DNA from: Streptomyces sp. KMM 9044
GTDB lineage: Bacteria > Actinomycetota > Actinomycetes > Streptomycetales > Streptomycetaceae
Direction: 5' to 3'
Length of the DNA stretch: 64,000 nucleotides
NCBI RefSeq assembly: GCF_024701375.2
Contig: NZ_CP113910.1
Span: 2,480,001 to 2,544,000, forward strand
Below, in pieces: positions 45,140-53,253 of the stretch. The translations under genes and the position numbers were made by a program. The notes under the pieces were generated by a model that did not search any database, was not told where the DNA came from, and saw nothing but the letters and a program-made list of their open reading frames with translations. The first letter of the stretch is position 1, and every line of letters starts with the position of its first letter.

Positions 45140-45517
45140 CGCACCCCTCCGCTTCCCGTCCGCAGCCTGCGCAGCGCCCCGCCCGGTAAGGAATCCCCAG
45201 TCCGCATATGCCCGAGCCTACGCCTTACCTTCACGCAGCGAACATGGGTTCACACAAAAAGGTACGCAACCGGCCAGCACGCGGGGGGCGCATCACCACG
45301 AACGCGCCATGGGCGAGCTCGACGCATCCGGTCAGGGGCATGCCGCCCCCGTGCCTGCCGCCGGACGGCCACCTGCGAGAACGGCCAGATTCATACGAGG
45401 CCCGGACGGGCACGTCACTGCCCGTCGGGGCGAGCCCGTGCCCGGACGGGGCGCAGAGGGAGTGATCCGGGGTCGACGACGGCTCGGGACCGCGGTCCGT
45501 GACGGCCGCCGGTCCGG
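45140..45517. other. intergenic, no gene recognised
   Basis: Lies between the minus-strand GntR gene (stop at 45518) and the SPOR gene start. Several short open frames have no domain, no ribosome site and shadow-like composition. It should hold the SPOR gene promoter. Confidence 0.35.
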
Positions 45518-46270
45518 CTACCTCACCGGGAGGCGGTAGGCAACCCGGTACCGGTCGGCGGGAATCACCACGTCGGCCGTCTCGACCGGACGGCCCGAGG
45601 CGTAGTACGTGCGCCGGATGACCAGGACGACATGGCCGGGGACACCGCCGAGCAGCGCCAACTCCTCGGCGAGGCCGGGGCGGGCGCCGACCTCCTCGGT
45701 CACGTTGTCCACGATCACGTCGATGGCGCGCATGCGCTCGACCACACCCATGCCGCCGAGGGGGCCCTCCTCGGGCAGCATCACGGGCGTCCGGCCGGTC
45801 AGGGCGAGCGGCTCCCAGGAGGTGGAAAGCATCATCGGCTCGCCGGCCTCCCGGAAGAGGTACCGGGTGCGCATCACCCTGTCCCCCGGCTCGACCTCGA
45901 GCCGCTCGGCGACGTCCCCGCGGGCCTCGGCCTGCTCGCTGCTCGACTCCCAGGTCCCGCGCACGTCCCCGTCCGCCTGCTCCTGCCGGAACGGGGTGGC
46001 GCCATGCTCCGGGCGGAACCCGGAACGGGCCACGCGCCGGGGCACGGGCCGCTCACGGACGTACGTCCCCGAACCGGAGCGGCCCTCGACGAGGCCCTCC
46101 GCCATGAGCACCTTGCGCGCCTCCAGCGCGACCGTGTCGGAGACGCCGTACTCCTCGCGGATCCGCGCCTGGGACGGAAGACGGGTGTGCGGGGGCAGCC
46201 GACCCTCGACGATCTTCTTACGGAGATCACCCGCGACGCGCAGATACGCCGGCTGCTCACCGAATGTCAC
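45518..46270 (-). CDS. GntR family transcriptional regulator, HutC/UTRA type
   Basis: 250 residues. Winged helix at the N-terminus (YLRVAGDLRKKIVEGRLPPH, LPSQARIREEYGVSDTVALE, LMAEGLVEGRSGSGTYV) and a C-terminal UTRA effector domain (about 105-245: VMRTRYLFREAGEPMMLSTS, VVERMRAIDVIVDNVTEEV, VLVIRRTYYASGRPVETADV). UTRA domains bind small sugar or amino-acid effectors. No target operon is adjacent on the same strand; an inverted repeat upstream suggests autoregulation. Confidence 0.9.
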   Translation of the reverse strand: MTFGEQPAYLRVAGDLRKKIVEGRLPPHTRLPSQARIREEYGVSDTVALEARKVLMAEGLVEGRSGSGTYVRERPVPRRVARSGFRPEHGATPFRQEQADGDVRGTWESSSEQAEARGDVAERLEVEPGDRVMRTRYLFREAGEPMMLSTSWEPLALTGRTPVMLPEEGPLGGMGVVERMRAIDVIVDNVTEEVGARPGLAEELALLGGVPGHVVLVIRRTYYASGRPVETADVVIPADRYRVAYRLPVR

Positions 46271-46347
46271 TGGCCACTCCCATCAGCTTGTACGGACAGC
46301 GACAGAGTGGCAACCGTATGTTGTACCAGGCAAGCGAAGGCCAGAGA

Positions 46348-46362
46348 ATCACTTGTTGTGAT
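46348..46362 (-). promoter_or_regulatory. candidate GntR operator
   Basis: Inverted repeat ATCAC-ttgtt-GTGAT, 78 bp upstream of the GntR start codon. Two TTGTAC motifs (about 46288 and 46321) lie between it and the gene. Size and position fit an autoregulatory site. Confidence 0.4.
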
Positions 46363-46533
46363 GACACGCCTCGGCGGGGGTTTTTACGCAGGCGCTTTCT
46401 CCCTGCTGCAGCGGCCCTCACGCCTCGATACGGCCCTCGTCGGCCCCGCCGCCCCCAGCCCCGCCCTCGCTGTCGTCCTCGTCGAACGTGGGCGGTCGCC
46501 GTAGTCCCAGCCGTCCCTGGACGGGGTGAGGTG

Positions 46534-47173
46534 CTACACGTCCACGTCGGCCGGCAGGGCCCCGCCGTCCATGGCGTAGGCGTCCTCGAGGCCGTAGCAC
46601 CGCTCGCCGGCGGTGTCGAAGAGGCTGTCGTCGCCCGGGGAGGGACCGTCGGGCAGACGGACGGTGCCGAGGACCTCCCCGTCGTGCTCCCCCTCGCAGG
46701 ACACCCGGTCGGCCTCGGTCGCCCAGCCCACCAGCCCTCCGGGCGAGTCGAAGCAGTCGCCGTCGGCGAAGGTGTGGACCCCGGTGCCGCCCGTCACGGG
46801 GACCTCGTCGAGCTCGTCCCAGAAGACGGCGAGGAGCGCGGCGAGCAGGATCCACGTCACCAGCGACACGGAGGACATCACGATCCCGCCCCTCGCCATG
46901 CCCCGGCCCTGCTCCCCCCGCCGCCGGAGCTGCCCCAGCGCGACGATCCCCAGCACGAGCCCGACGACCGGCACGAACCACAGCAGACCGAGGACGAGCG
47001 AGGCGACGGCGAGCCCGTTGAAGCGGGGCGGAGGCCGGAGCCCGTACGGGCCCTGGGAGAACGGCGATGGCGCGTACGGCCCTTGGGGCCGGGGAATGGG
47101 GTTACTGCCCCTGGGGGTGCTGCCCCGGGGCGCCCTCGGGCTGCTGGGGCACGGAGGGCGGGGATATGGACAC
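46534..47173 (-). pseudogene. DUF4190-type membrane protein, probably frameshifted near both ends
   Basis: From GTG 47173 the first frame reads SISPPSVPQQPEGAPGQHPQ, then meets TAA; a second frame continues with RPQGPYAPSPFSQGPYGLRP, two helices (LAVASLVLGLLWFVPVVGLV and IVMSSVSLVTWILLAALLAV) around a LGQLRRRGEQGRG loop, and an extracytoplasmic domain with three cysteines. It ends at TAG 46534 although HLTPSRDGWDYGD continues in frame after the stop, as in relatives. The second frame is also open upstream to 47448 but that part is 17-bp repeat translation. A sequencing error at the 5' shift cannot be excluded. Confidence 0.6.
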
Positions 47174-47180
47174 GGGTGCC

Positions 47181-47248
47181 GTGCTCCTGGTTCTGCCGTG
47201 CTCCTGGTTCTGCCGTGCTCCTGGTTCTGCCGTGCTCCTGGTTCTGCC
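47181..47248 (-). repeat. 17-bp tandem repeat with embedded Shine-Dalgarno
   Basis: Four perfect copies of GTGCTCCTGGTTCTGCC (plus strand) and a partial fifth. Read on the minus strand each unit holds AGGAG, and the copy nearest the gene places AGGAG ten bases before the GTG at 47173. The period is not a multiple of three, so any reading frame across it shifts at each unit. Confidence 0.9.
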
Positions 47249-47398
47249 GTGCTGCTGCGGGGAGGTGGTGCATGCGCCGGCGCGGACCGCCGTGCGGGGC
47301 ACATGGCTCCGCACATCGTAAGCGTGCCGTCCCACAGGACCGTTGGGGGCACCCCCGTCCGAGCCGCCCGCACCGGGCACCGCACCCCCGTCCACACG

Positions 47399-47458
47399 CC
47401 TCGTCCCCGTGAGCGGACGGCCGGACCGGCGGTCCGGAACCCGCTCACGGGGACGAGG
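47399..47458 (-). terminator. long cruciform terminator of the subtilase gene
   Basis: A perfect 18-bp inverted repeat, CCTCGTCCCCGTGAGCGG (47399-47416) and its complement (47441-47458). The 24-nt loop contains a second hairpin (CCGGA/TCCGG). It starts 50 bp after the subtilase stop. Confidence 0.8.
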
Positions 47459-47507
47459 ACGGCGAGGCGGTGTCCCGGGCACCTGCCCGGGACGCCGGTC
47501 CCGTCGG

Positions 47508-49088
47508 TCAGAACTGCAGGGCCCAGCCGTTCAGCCGACCCGTGTCGTACGGGTAGTTGTCGCTGACGCGCAGCGTCCAGGTGCCGTTGGCGGTCTCCGA
47601 GGAGGCGTTGACCGTGTACGTGGTGTCGATGTTGTCCGCGCTGCCTCCGGTGCCGTATGCCTTCAGCGTGTACACCGTGCCGTCGGGGGCGACCAGCTGG
47701 ACCCGGAGGTCGCCGATGTAGGTGTGGGTGATGTCCACCTCGACGGCCAGGTCGGAGGGTGCGTTGCCCGAGACGCCGGAGACGGTCACCGAGGTCTCGA
47801 CGGTGGAGTTGTCGGCGATGCCGACACCCTGGGTGCTCTCGAAACGGTCACCGGTGGGCGGCGGGGCGGTGCCACCGCCCCCGACGTTCAGCAGGCGGTT
47901 GGGGGAACCGCTGCCCGGGTTGCCGACGACACCGCTGGTGGCGGCGGAGGTCAGCGCGGAGGAGACCTGGGCGGGGGTGGCCGAAGGGCTGCCGGCCAGG
48001 TGGAGGGCGGCCGCTCCGGCGACGTGCGGGCTCGCCATGGACGTACCGGAGATGGTGTTGGTGGCCGTGTTGCTCGTGTGCCAGCTGGAGGTGATGGAGG
48101 AGCCCGGGGCGAAGATGTCCAGGACCGAACCGTAGTTGGAGTAGCTGGCGCGGGCGTCGGTGGAGGTGGTGGCGCCGACGGTGATCGCCTCGGCCACCCG
48201 GGCCGGGGACTTCGTGGAGGCGTTGGTGGACTCGTTGCCCGCCGCGACGACGAAGGTGATGCCGGCGTTTATCGCGCTGCGCACCGCAGCGTCGAGGACA
48301 CTGTCGGCGCCGCCGCCGAGGGACATGTTGGCGACGGCCGGCTTGACCGCGTTCCGCGCCACCCAGTCGATACCGGCGACGACCCCTGCGGTGGTGCCGG
48401 AACCGGCGTTGTTCAGCACGCGAACGCCGACGATGTCGGCCTTCTTGGCCACACCGTGGGCGTTGCCCGCGACGGTGCCCGCGACGTGGGTGCCGTGGCC
48501 GTTGCCGTCCTGGGCGACGTTGTCGTTGTCGACGGCGTCGTAGCCGTTGTAGGCGCGGCCGCCGAAGTCGCTGTGCGAGATGCGGACGCCGGTGTCGATG
48601 ATGTACGCCGTCACCCCCTCGCCGGCCGAGTCCGGGTAGGTGTACGAGTGGTTCAGCGGCAGGTTCGCCTGGTCGATGCGGTCCAGGCCCCAGGAGGGCG
48701 GGTTGGTCTGGGTGGCGGTGGTGTGGAACGTGCGGTTCTGGACCACCGAGGCGACGGCCGGATCGGCGGCGAGACGTTTCGCCTCGGCCTCGGAGGCCTC
48801 GACCTCGTAGCCGTTGACCGCCTTGGTGTAGGTCCGCTCGATCTCGGCGCCGTACTTCTTGACCACCGCACGGCCCTCGGCGGAGCCGGACTTCACCTCG
48901 TCCGCCTTCAGGGTCACGATGAAGCTGTCGCTGACGGCGTTCGCAGCGCCCTCGTACTGGATGTGGCCTTCGGCGGCGGCCGGGGCCGCGCCGGCGGGGA
49001 GCGCGGAGACGAGGCCTGCCATGAGTGCCGCGCTGGTCGCGACGCCGAGAGTGGCCAGTCTTCGGTGGGGGTGACGCATCAACGCCAT
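47508..49088 (-). CDS. secreted S8 family subtilisin-like protease with C-terminal P-domain
   Basis: 526 residues. A Sec signal peptide (about 1-35, ending AGAAPA), an I9 propeptide (about 52-122), then a proteinase K-like catalytic domain with D165 (IIDTGV), H198 (GNGHGTHVAG) and S350 (SGTSMASPH). After a GGGGTAPPP linker, residues about 410-526 form a proprotein-convertase P/Homo B domain (VSVSGVSGNAPSDLAVEVDI-like, HTYIGDLRVQLVAPDG, ending LNGWALQF). Exported and self-processed; degrades extracellular protein. GAGGAGG precedes the start. A strong cruciform terminator follows. Confidence 0.95.
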   Translation of the reverse strand: MALMRHPHRRLATLGVATSAALMAGLVSALPAGAAPAAAEGHIQYEGAANAVSDSFIVTLKADEVKSGSAEGRAVVKKYGAEIERTYTKAVNGYEVEASEAEAKRLAADPAVASVVQNRTFHTTATQTNPPSWGLDRIDQANLPLNHSYTYPDSAGEGVTAYIIDTGVRISHSDFGGRAYNGYDAVDNDNVAQDGNGHGTHVAGTVAGNAHGVAKKADIVGVRVLNNAGSGTTAGVVAGIDWVARNAVKPAVANMSLGGGADSVLDAAVRSAINAGITFVVAAGNESTNASTKSPARVAEAITVGATTSTDARASYSNYGSVLDIFAPGSSITSSWHTSNTATNTISGTSMASPHVAGAAALHLAGSPSATPAQVSSALTSAATSGVVGNPGSGSPNRLLNVGGGGTAPPPTGDRFESTQGVGIADNSTVETSVTVSGVSGNAPSDLAVEVDITHTYIGDLRVQLVAPDGTVYTLKAYGTGGSADNIDTTYTVNASSETANGTWTLRVSDNYPYDTGRLNGWALQF

Positions 49089-49406
49089 GTGAGGGTTCCT
49101 CCTCAGTCGGGGTGCGTTGCTGTGGGGGGTGGTGCCGGTGACGCACGTGCCGCGGGTGGGGCATAGCCGGTCATTAGTGGCGTGGGCATGTCAATGCTTA
49201 CTGCCGGAGCAACTGCGTGCGTCAGCCGAAAGATTGAGGGTTCCACAGGAATTGCACAAGAGGGCCCGCATGAACGAAACACCACCGCCATGCAGCCGAC
49301 ACATTCAGCGGCACGCCGGCCCGGGCGACCCCGGATCGCACCGCCGGAAGAGGCACGACGACGCGACTGCCGGGGGCACGGGACCCGGCGGCGTGGTGAC
49401 GGTGCG
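49089..49406. other. intergenic: upstream region of the subtilase gene
   Basis: Bases 49175-49260 are relatively A+T-rich (CATTAGTGGCGTGGGCATGT, TTGAGGGTTCCA) and probably include the protease promoter. No gene recognised. Confidence 0.4.
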
Positions 49407-50123
49407 TCAGAGGCTGTTGCGCCGGTCCGCTTCGTGGTCGCGGGCAGAGCCCTGCCCGGCGGCGTGCGCCTCCATGACCGTCGTGAACGGCAGCACGAGC
49501 CGGGACGGGTGCGCGGCGCCGCGGTAGATCTCGCGGGTGACGGGGCGGCCCACCGGCAGGTGGAAGGCGTCCGGCGGCAGCGGCGCGGTGTGCGCGTCGG
49601 CCAGGGGCTCGGCGTTCGGCAGCTCCGCGACCGGCCGGTGGCCCGGCATGAACGTCGCGGTGAACGGGCGGAGCCGCGGTACGCGCTCCTCACCCCTCCC
49701 CTGCTCCACCGGCACCGCGCGGGTGTGCGGGTGGAAGGGGTCGCCCTCGGTGGTGCGCTCCTCGTCGAACTCGTGGTGGGAGGCCTTGAGGTAGGCGGTC
49801 GTGATGAGGCGACGCCTGCCGTCCGGGGCTTCGTCCCACACACGCAGAACGAAGTTCGTGTCGGGCCGGTCGCTCTCCGTGAAGAGGTGCGTCCTTGCGG
49901 TCAAGTCCGCCGACGACGCGGTCGGCCGGCAGCTTCTCGTCCGGGACGACGCCGAGGTCATGGACGGCGTCGCTCCCGCAGCGGACGGAGAGGCGACGCC
50001 GGTGCTCAGAACGGTCCGGGCCGCACCGCGGAACAGGCTCCCGTCGGCCCGCGACCGGTCCGGCTCGTCGCCGAGCGCGCACCGGGCCCCACTCGCCCCG
50101 GGCGGACGGACACCGCCGGCCAC
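49407..50123 (-). pseudogene. C-terminal remnant of a CocE/X-Pro dipeptidyl-peptidase-like hydrolase
   Basis: Residues about 90-225 of the frame are a clear X-Pro dipeptidyl-peptidase C-terminal jelly-roll: SDRPDTNFVLRVWDEAPDGR, RRLITTAYLKASHHEFDE, FTATFMPGHRPVAELPNAEP, LPVGRPVTREIYR, HPSRLVLPFTT. The alpha/beta hydrolase domain with the catalytic triad is absent. The first 90 residues of the frame are not protein-like, suggesting frameshifts or an unrelated fusion. Confidence 0.6.
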
Positions 50124-50158
50124 CTCCGAGGCGGCCAGGCAGTTGTCGTCACCGGCCG

Positions 50159-51211
50159 CTACTGCCGGGGAGACGGATCGGACGGAAGGGCGGCAGGGGC
50201 GGCAGGGGCGGCGCCGTCGGCCTTGGCCGCGTCGGCGACGGCCTCGGCGGCCGCTTCCGCCGCCTGCGCCGTGTCGCTGGCGGCCTGGGCGGCCATGTCG
50301 TCGACCGGCCTCTCACGGGTGGCCGGCGACTTGGGCAGTTCCTCGCTGAAGGCCCGGGACACGCCTTGGAGCGCGGAGGTGATCTCGCTGGGGATGACCC
50401 AGAAGTTGTTGCCCGAGCCCTGAGCGAGTTGCGGCAGCGTCTGGAGGTACTGGTAGGCGAGCAGCTTGGGGTCGGGATCGTTGCGGTGCACGGCCTGGAA
50501 CACCTCGTCGATGGCCCGGGACTGGCCCTCCGCCTGGAGGATCGCAGCGGTACGGTTGCCCTCCGCCCGCAGGACGGCGGCCTGCTTGTCGCCTTCGGCG
50601 GTGAGGATCTGCGACTGGCGCTGTCCCTCGGCCCCGAGGATCGCGGCCCGTTTGTCCCTCTCGGCCCGCATCTGCTTCTGCATCGCGTCCTTGATGGTCT
50701 GCGGCGGATCGATGGCCTTGATCTCCACCCGGTTGACCCGCAGCCCCCACTTACCGGTGGCCTCGTCCAGCACGCCACGGAGCTGGCTGTTGATGGTGTC
50801 CCGTGAGGTGAGCGTCTTCTCCAGATCCATGGAGCCCACGACGTTGCGCAAGGTGGTGACGGTCAACTGCTCGACGGCCTGAAGGAAACTCGCGATCTCG
50901 TAGAAGGCCGCCCGCGGGTCGGTGACCTGGAAATACAGGACGGTGTCGATCTCGACGACCAGGTTGTCCTCGGTGATGACCGGCTGCGGTTTGAAGGAGA
51001 CGACCTGCTCCCGCAGATCGATCACCGGGTGGACGCGGTCGATATAGGGAATGACGAGATTGAGGCCGGGATTCAGGGTGCGATGGTAACGGCCGAGCCG
51101 CTCGACATTACGAGCACGCGCCTGAGGAACGATACGCACCGTCCGCACCACGGTGAAGATCGCAAAAAGCGCGACGATCAGGCCGGCGATGAGAAATGCT
51201 GAGGTCTCCAT
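50159..51211 (-). CDS. SPFH/Band 7 (stomatin-like) membrane protein
   Basis: 350 residues from ATG 51211. One N-terminal helix (FLIAGLIVALFAIFTVVRTV), then the SPFH domain (VPQARARNVERLGRYHRTLN, PGLNLVIPYIDRVHPVIDLR, VVSFKPQPVITEDNLVVEID, QVEQLTVTTLRNVVG-like) and a charged coiled coil with repeated EAGE/AEG motifs (ILGAEGQRQSQILTAEGDKQ). A C-terminal Ala-rich tail follows. These proteins scaffold ordered membrane patches and partner with NfeD proteins; the nfeD gene ends 4 bp upstream. Confidence 0.93.
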   Translation of the reverse strand: METSAFLIAGLIVALFAIFTVVRTVRIVPQARARNVERLGRYHRTLNPGLNLVIPYIDRVHPVIDLREQVVSFKPQPVITEDNLVVEIDTVLYFQVTDPRAAFYEIASFLQAVEQLTVTTLRNVVGSMDLEKTLTSRDTINSQLRGVLDEATGKWGLRVNRVEIKAIDPPQTIKDAMQKQMRAERDKRAAILGAEGQRQSQILTAEGDKQAAVLRAEGNRTAAILQAEGQSRAIDEVFQAVHRNDPDPKLLAYQYLQTLPQLAQGSGNNFWVIPSEITSALQGVSRAFSEELPKSPATRERPVDDMAAQAASDTAQAAEAAAEAVADAAKADGAAPAAPAALPSDPSPRQ

Positions 51212-51215
51212 GGTT

Positions 51216-51647
51216 TCAGTCCCGGGGGTAGACGTACGCGGTGGCACCACTTATCTCAATGACATCGACGGTCGCTCCGGGAGGAATCACCAGAGTCTCG
51301 TCGTACGCGCGGGCCGTCCACTCCTCACCCTCGATACGCACCCTGCCACCCACGCCCGTCACCTCCGTGACAGCCGAGGCGGCCTTGCCCACCAGCGCGT
51401 CCACACCGAATCGCGCCACTTGCGGCCGGCGTACACGGCGCAGCGCGACGGGTCGCACGAAGAGCACGGTGGCGATGGCCACGACGGCGAACACCAGGAA
51501 CTGGAACGGAACCGGCAGCCCGATCGCGGCGGACCCCGCCGTGACCAGAGCGGCGGCACTCAGCATTCCGAGAGCGGCAGTGAGGGTGAAGACCTCCGCC
51601 ACCGCCAGCACGGTTGCGACGATCAACCAGATCAGCCATGGATCCAT
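51216..51647 (-). CDS. NfeD-like membrane protein
   Basis: 143 residues from ATG 51647. Three helices in the first 75 residues (WLIWLIVATVLAVAEVF, LGMLSAAALVTAGSAAIGLP, FQFLVFAVVAIATVLFVRP) and a C-terminal OB-fold (LVGKAASAVTEVTGVGGRVR, IEGEEWTARAYDE, IPPGATVDVIEISG). Short NfeD proteins of this form are obligate operon partners of SPFH proteins and modulate membrane domains. Confidence 0.92.
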   Translation of the reverse strand: MDPWLIWLIVATVLAVAEVFTLTAALGMLSAAALVTAGSAAIGLPVPFQFLVFAVVAIATVLFVRPVALRRVRRPQVARFGVDALVGKAASAVTEVTGVGGRVRIEGEEWTARAYDETLVIPPGATVDVIEISGATAYVYPRD

Positions 51648-51891
51648 TGCGCACCTCTTCCGAACGGCGCGGGTACAAGGGGCCGGACCCTCTATTGGAA
51701 CCCAATGGGAACGGCCCCGATACCCCCTGGACCCCGCCGAACACGGCGAAGGCGCACGGAACACCTGCCGCAAGCGAGAATCCCGAGGTTTGCTGCCACT
51801 TTACCCGTTGATGGGGAGAAGATGCGGCCGCGCATCGACCACGTGACCGACGGCCCGCGCGGGGAGCACTGCCCGCCACGTGCCGTTCGGC

Positions 51892-52884
51892 TCACGAACC
51901 GGTTCGGGCCTGCGGGCCGTTCGGCTTCAGCTGCCGGATGCGCCCGTCGAGTTCGCTCTGGTAGAAGTCGATGAAACCGTCGGGATCGGGGCCGGCGTTC
52001 TGCATGACCAGCATGTCGAAACCCGCGTCGACGAACGGCTGCGCCACCTCGAGGTACCGGGCGGGGTCCGCGCCGCAGGCGAACTTCTCCAGGACGTCCT
52101 CCTCGCGCACGGTGGTCGTCGCCGCGTCGAAGTTGACCGGGTTGGGGAGCTCGCTCATGACCTTCCACCCCGTCAGGGCCCATCGCGAGGTCTCCAGGGC
52201 CGCTTTCGCCGCGGTGTGCGCGTCGGGCGCCCAGGCCATGGGAACCTCCGCGTAGCACGGGCCGGTGCCGCCGGCGTCACGGTAGTGCTGGACGATCTCC
52301 GGCTTGTCCTCGGTGGCGAACAGGCCGTCGCCCAGTTCGGCGGCGATACGCGTCGACACCTGGCCGCTGGCGGCCACCGCGATCAGGGGGAGTTCCTCGG
52401 GGAGGTCGAAGACCCGGGCGTCCTCCAGCCTCAGGTGCTTCCCTTCGTAGGACCGGTAGCCCCCGCTCCACAGCAGCCGGATGATCTCCAGAGCCTCCCT
52501 GAGCATCTCGTGCCGGGTGCGGACCACGTCGGGGAAGCCGCGGCCGACGACGTGCTCGTTGAGCCGCTCGCCCGAGCCGACGCCGAGGACGAAACGGCCC
52601 TCCGAGAGGAGGGCGAGGGTCGCCGCGGCCTGAGCGATGATCGCGGGGTGGTAGCGCACGGTGGGACACGTCACGCCGGTCGCCAGCTCGATCCGTGAGG
52701 TCCTGGCCGCGATGCTCCCGAGGACGGTCCAGGCGAACGGTGAATGTCCCTGGTTGTCCAGCCAGGGGTGGTAGTGGTCACTGATCTCGACGAAGTCGAA
52801 GCCCGCCTTTTCCGCGAGAACCGCTTGCCGTACCAGCTCTGCCGGGCCGAACGCCTCGGCGGCCAGCTTGTAACCCACCTTCAT
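51892..52884 (-). CDS. LLM class F420-dependent oxidoreductase (FGD-like)
   Basis: 330 residues from ATG 52884; the longer open frame to 53175 is not protein-like. TIM-barrel bacterial-luciferase-like: MKVGYKLAAEAFGPAELVRQ, AGFDFVEISDHYHPWLDNQG, HSPFAWTVLGSIAARTSRIE, TGVTCPTVRYHPAIIAQAAA, GRFVLGVGSGERLNEHVVGR. The last motif is the F420/FMN phosphate site. Closest to the F420-dependent glucose-6-phosphate dehydrogenase-like branch that uses cofactor F420, common in actinomycetes. The substrate is not assignable. Monocistronic. Confidence 0.9.
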   Translation of the reverse strand: MKVGYKLAAEAFGPAELVRQAVLAEKAGFDFVEISDHYHPWLDNQGHSPFAWTVLGSIAARTSRIELATGVTCPTVRYHPAIIAQAAATLALLSEGRFVLGVGSGERLNEHVVGRGFPDVVRTRHEMLREALEIIRLLWSGGYRSYEGKHLRLEDARVFDLPEELPLIAVAASGQVSTRIAAELGDGLFATEDKPEIVQHYRDAGGTGPCYAEVPMAWAPDAHTAAKAALETSRWALTGWKVMSELPNPVNFDAATTTVREEDVLEKFACGADPARYLEVAQPFVDAGFDMLVMQNAGPDPDGFIDFYQSELDGRIRQLKPNGPQARTGS

Positions 52885-53253
52885 GTGTTTCTCGTTCCCT
52901 CGTGCGCCGCGGTCGTTTTGTCCGCACAGAGGTACCCGCCTGGTGTCAGGCGTAACACCTGGCCGCCCCCTGGCCGGGGACGGAACCGGCTGGAACCTCC
53001 CCTGATCGTGGACGCTCTGAAGCGCCTCCACCACCACGCCGCCCAGGTCAGCCGTCAGCAGGTGAAGCGGCCGGGGACGGGGGCGCAGTGGCGGGCACCC
53101 GCCCTGTACAGCCCCGTGGGGGCGAGGTGGGCGCTGATGCGGCGGAAGGGCTGCCGGGTGCCTGCGCCCTCGCACGTACTCCCGGTAACCGGCGCGCGCA
53201 GGAGGTCCGAACGGGTGGCAGGACGTCGCTACGGGCCGGTCGTGGCCGCCGGT
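52885..53253. other. intergenic, no gene recognised
   Basis: Between the LLM enzyme start and the end of the SpoIIE phosphatase gene (both minus strand). Presumably holds the LLM promoter; the rest shows no domain on either strand. Confidence 0.35.

Larger units (their letters stand above)
47174..47507. other. intergenic: repeat array and terminator
   Basis: Between the DUF4190 start and the subtilase stop. It holds the 17-bp tandem repeats and the 18-bp-arm cruciform listed separately; nothing else is recognised. Confidence 0.5.

Noticed and set aside
45208..45465. Plus-strand ORF of 85 residues upstream of the SPOR gene
   Set aside because: No family, no ribosome site, composition like random high-GC sequence.
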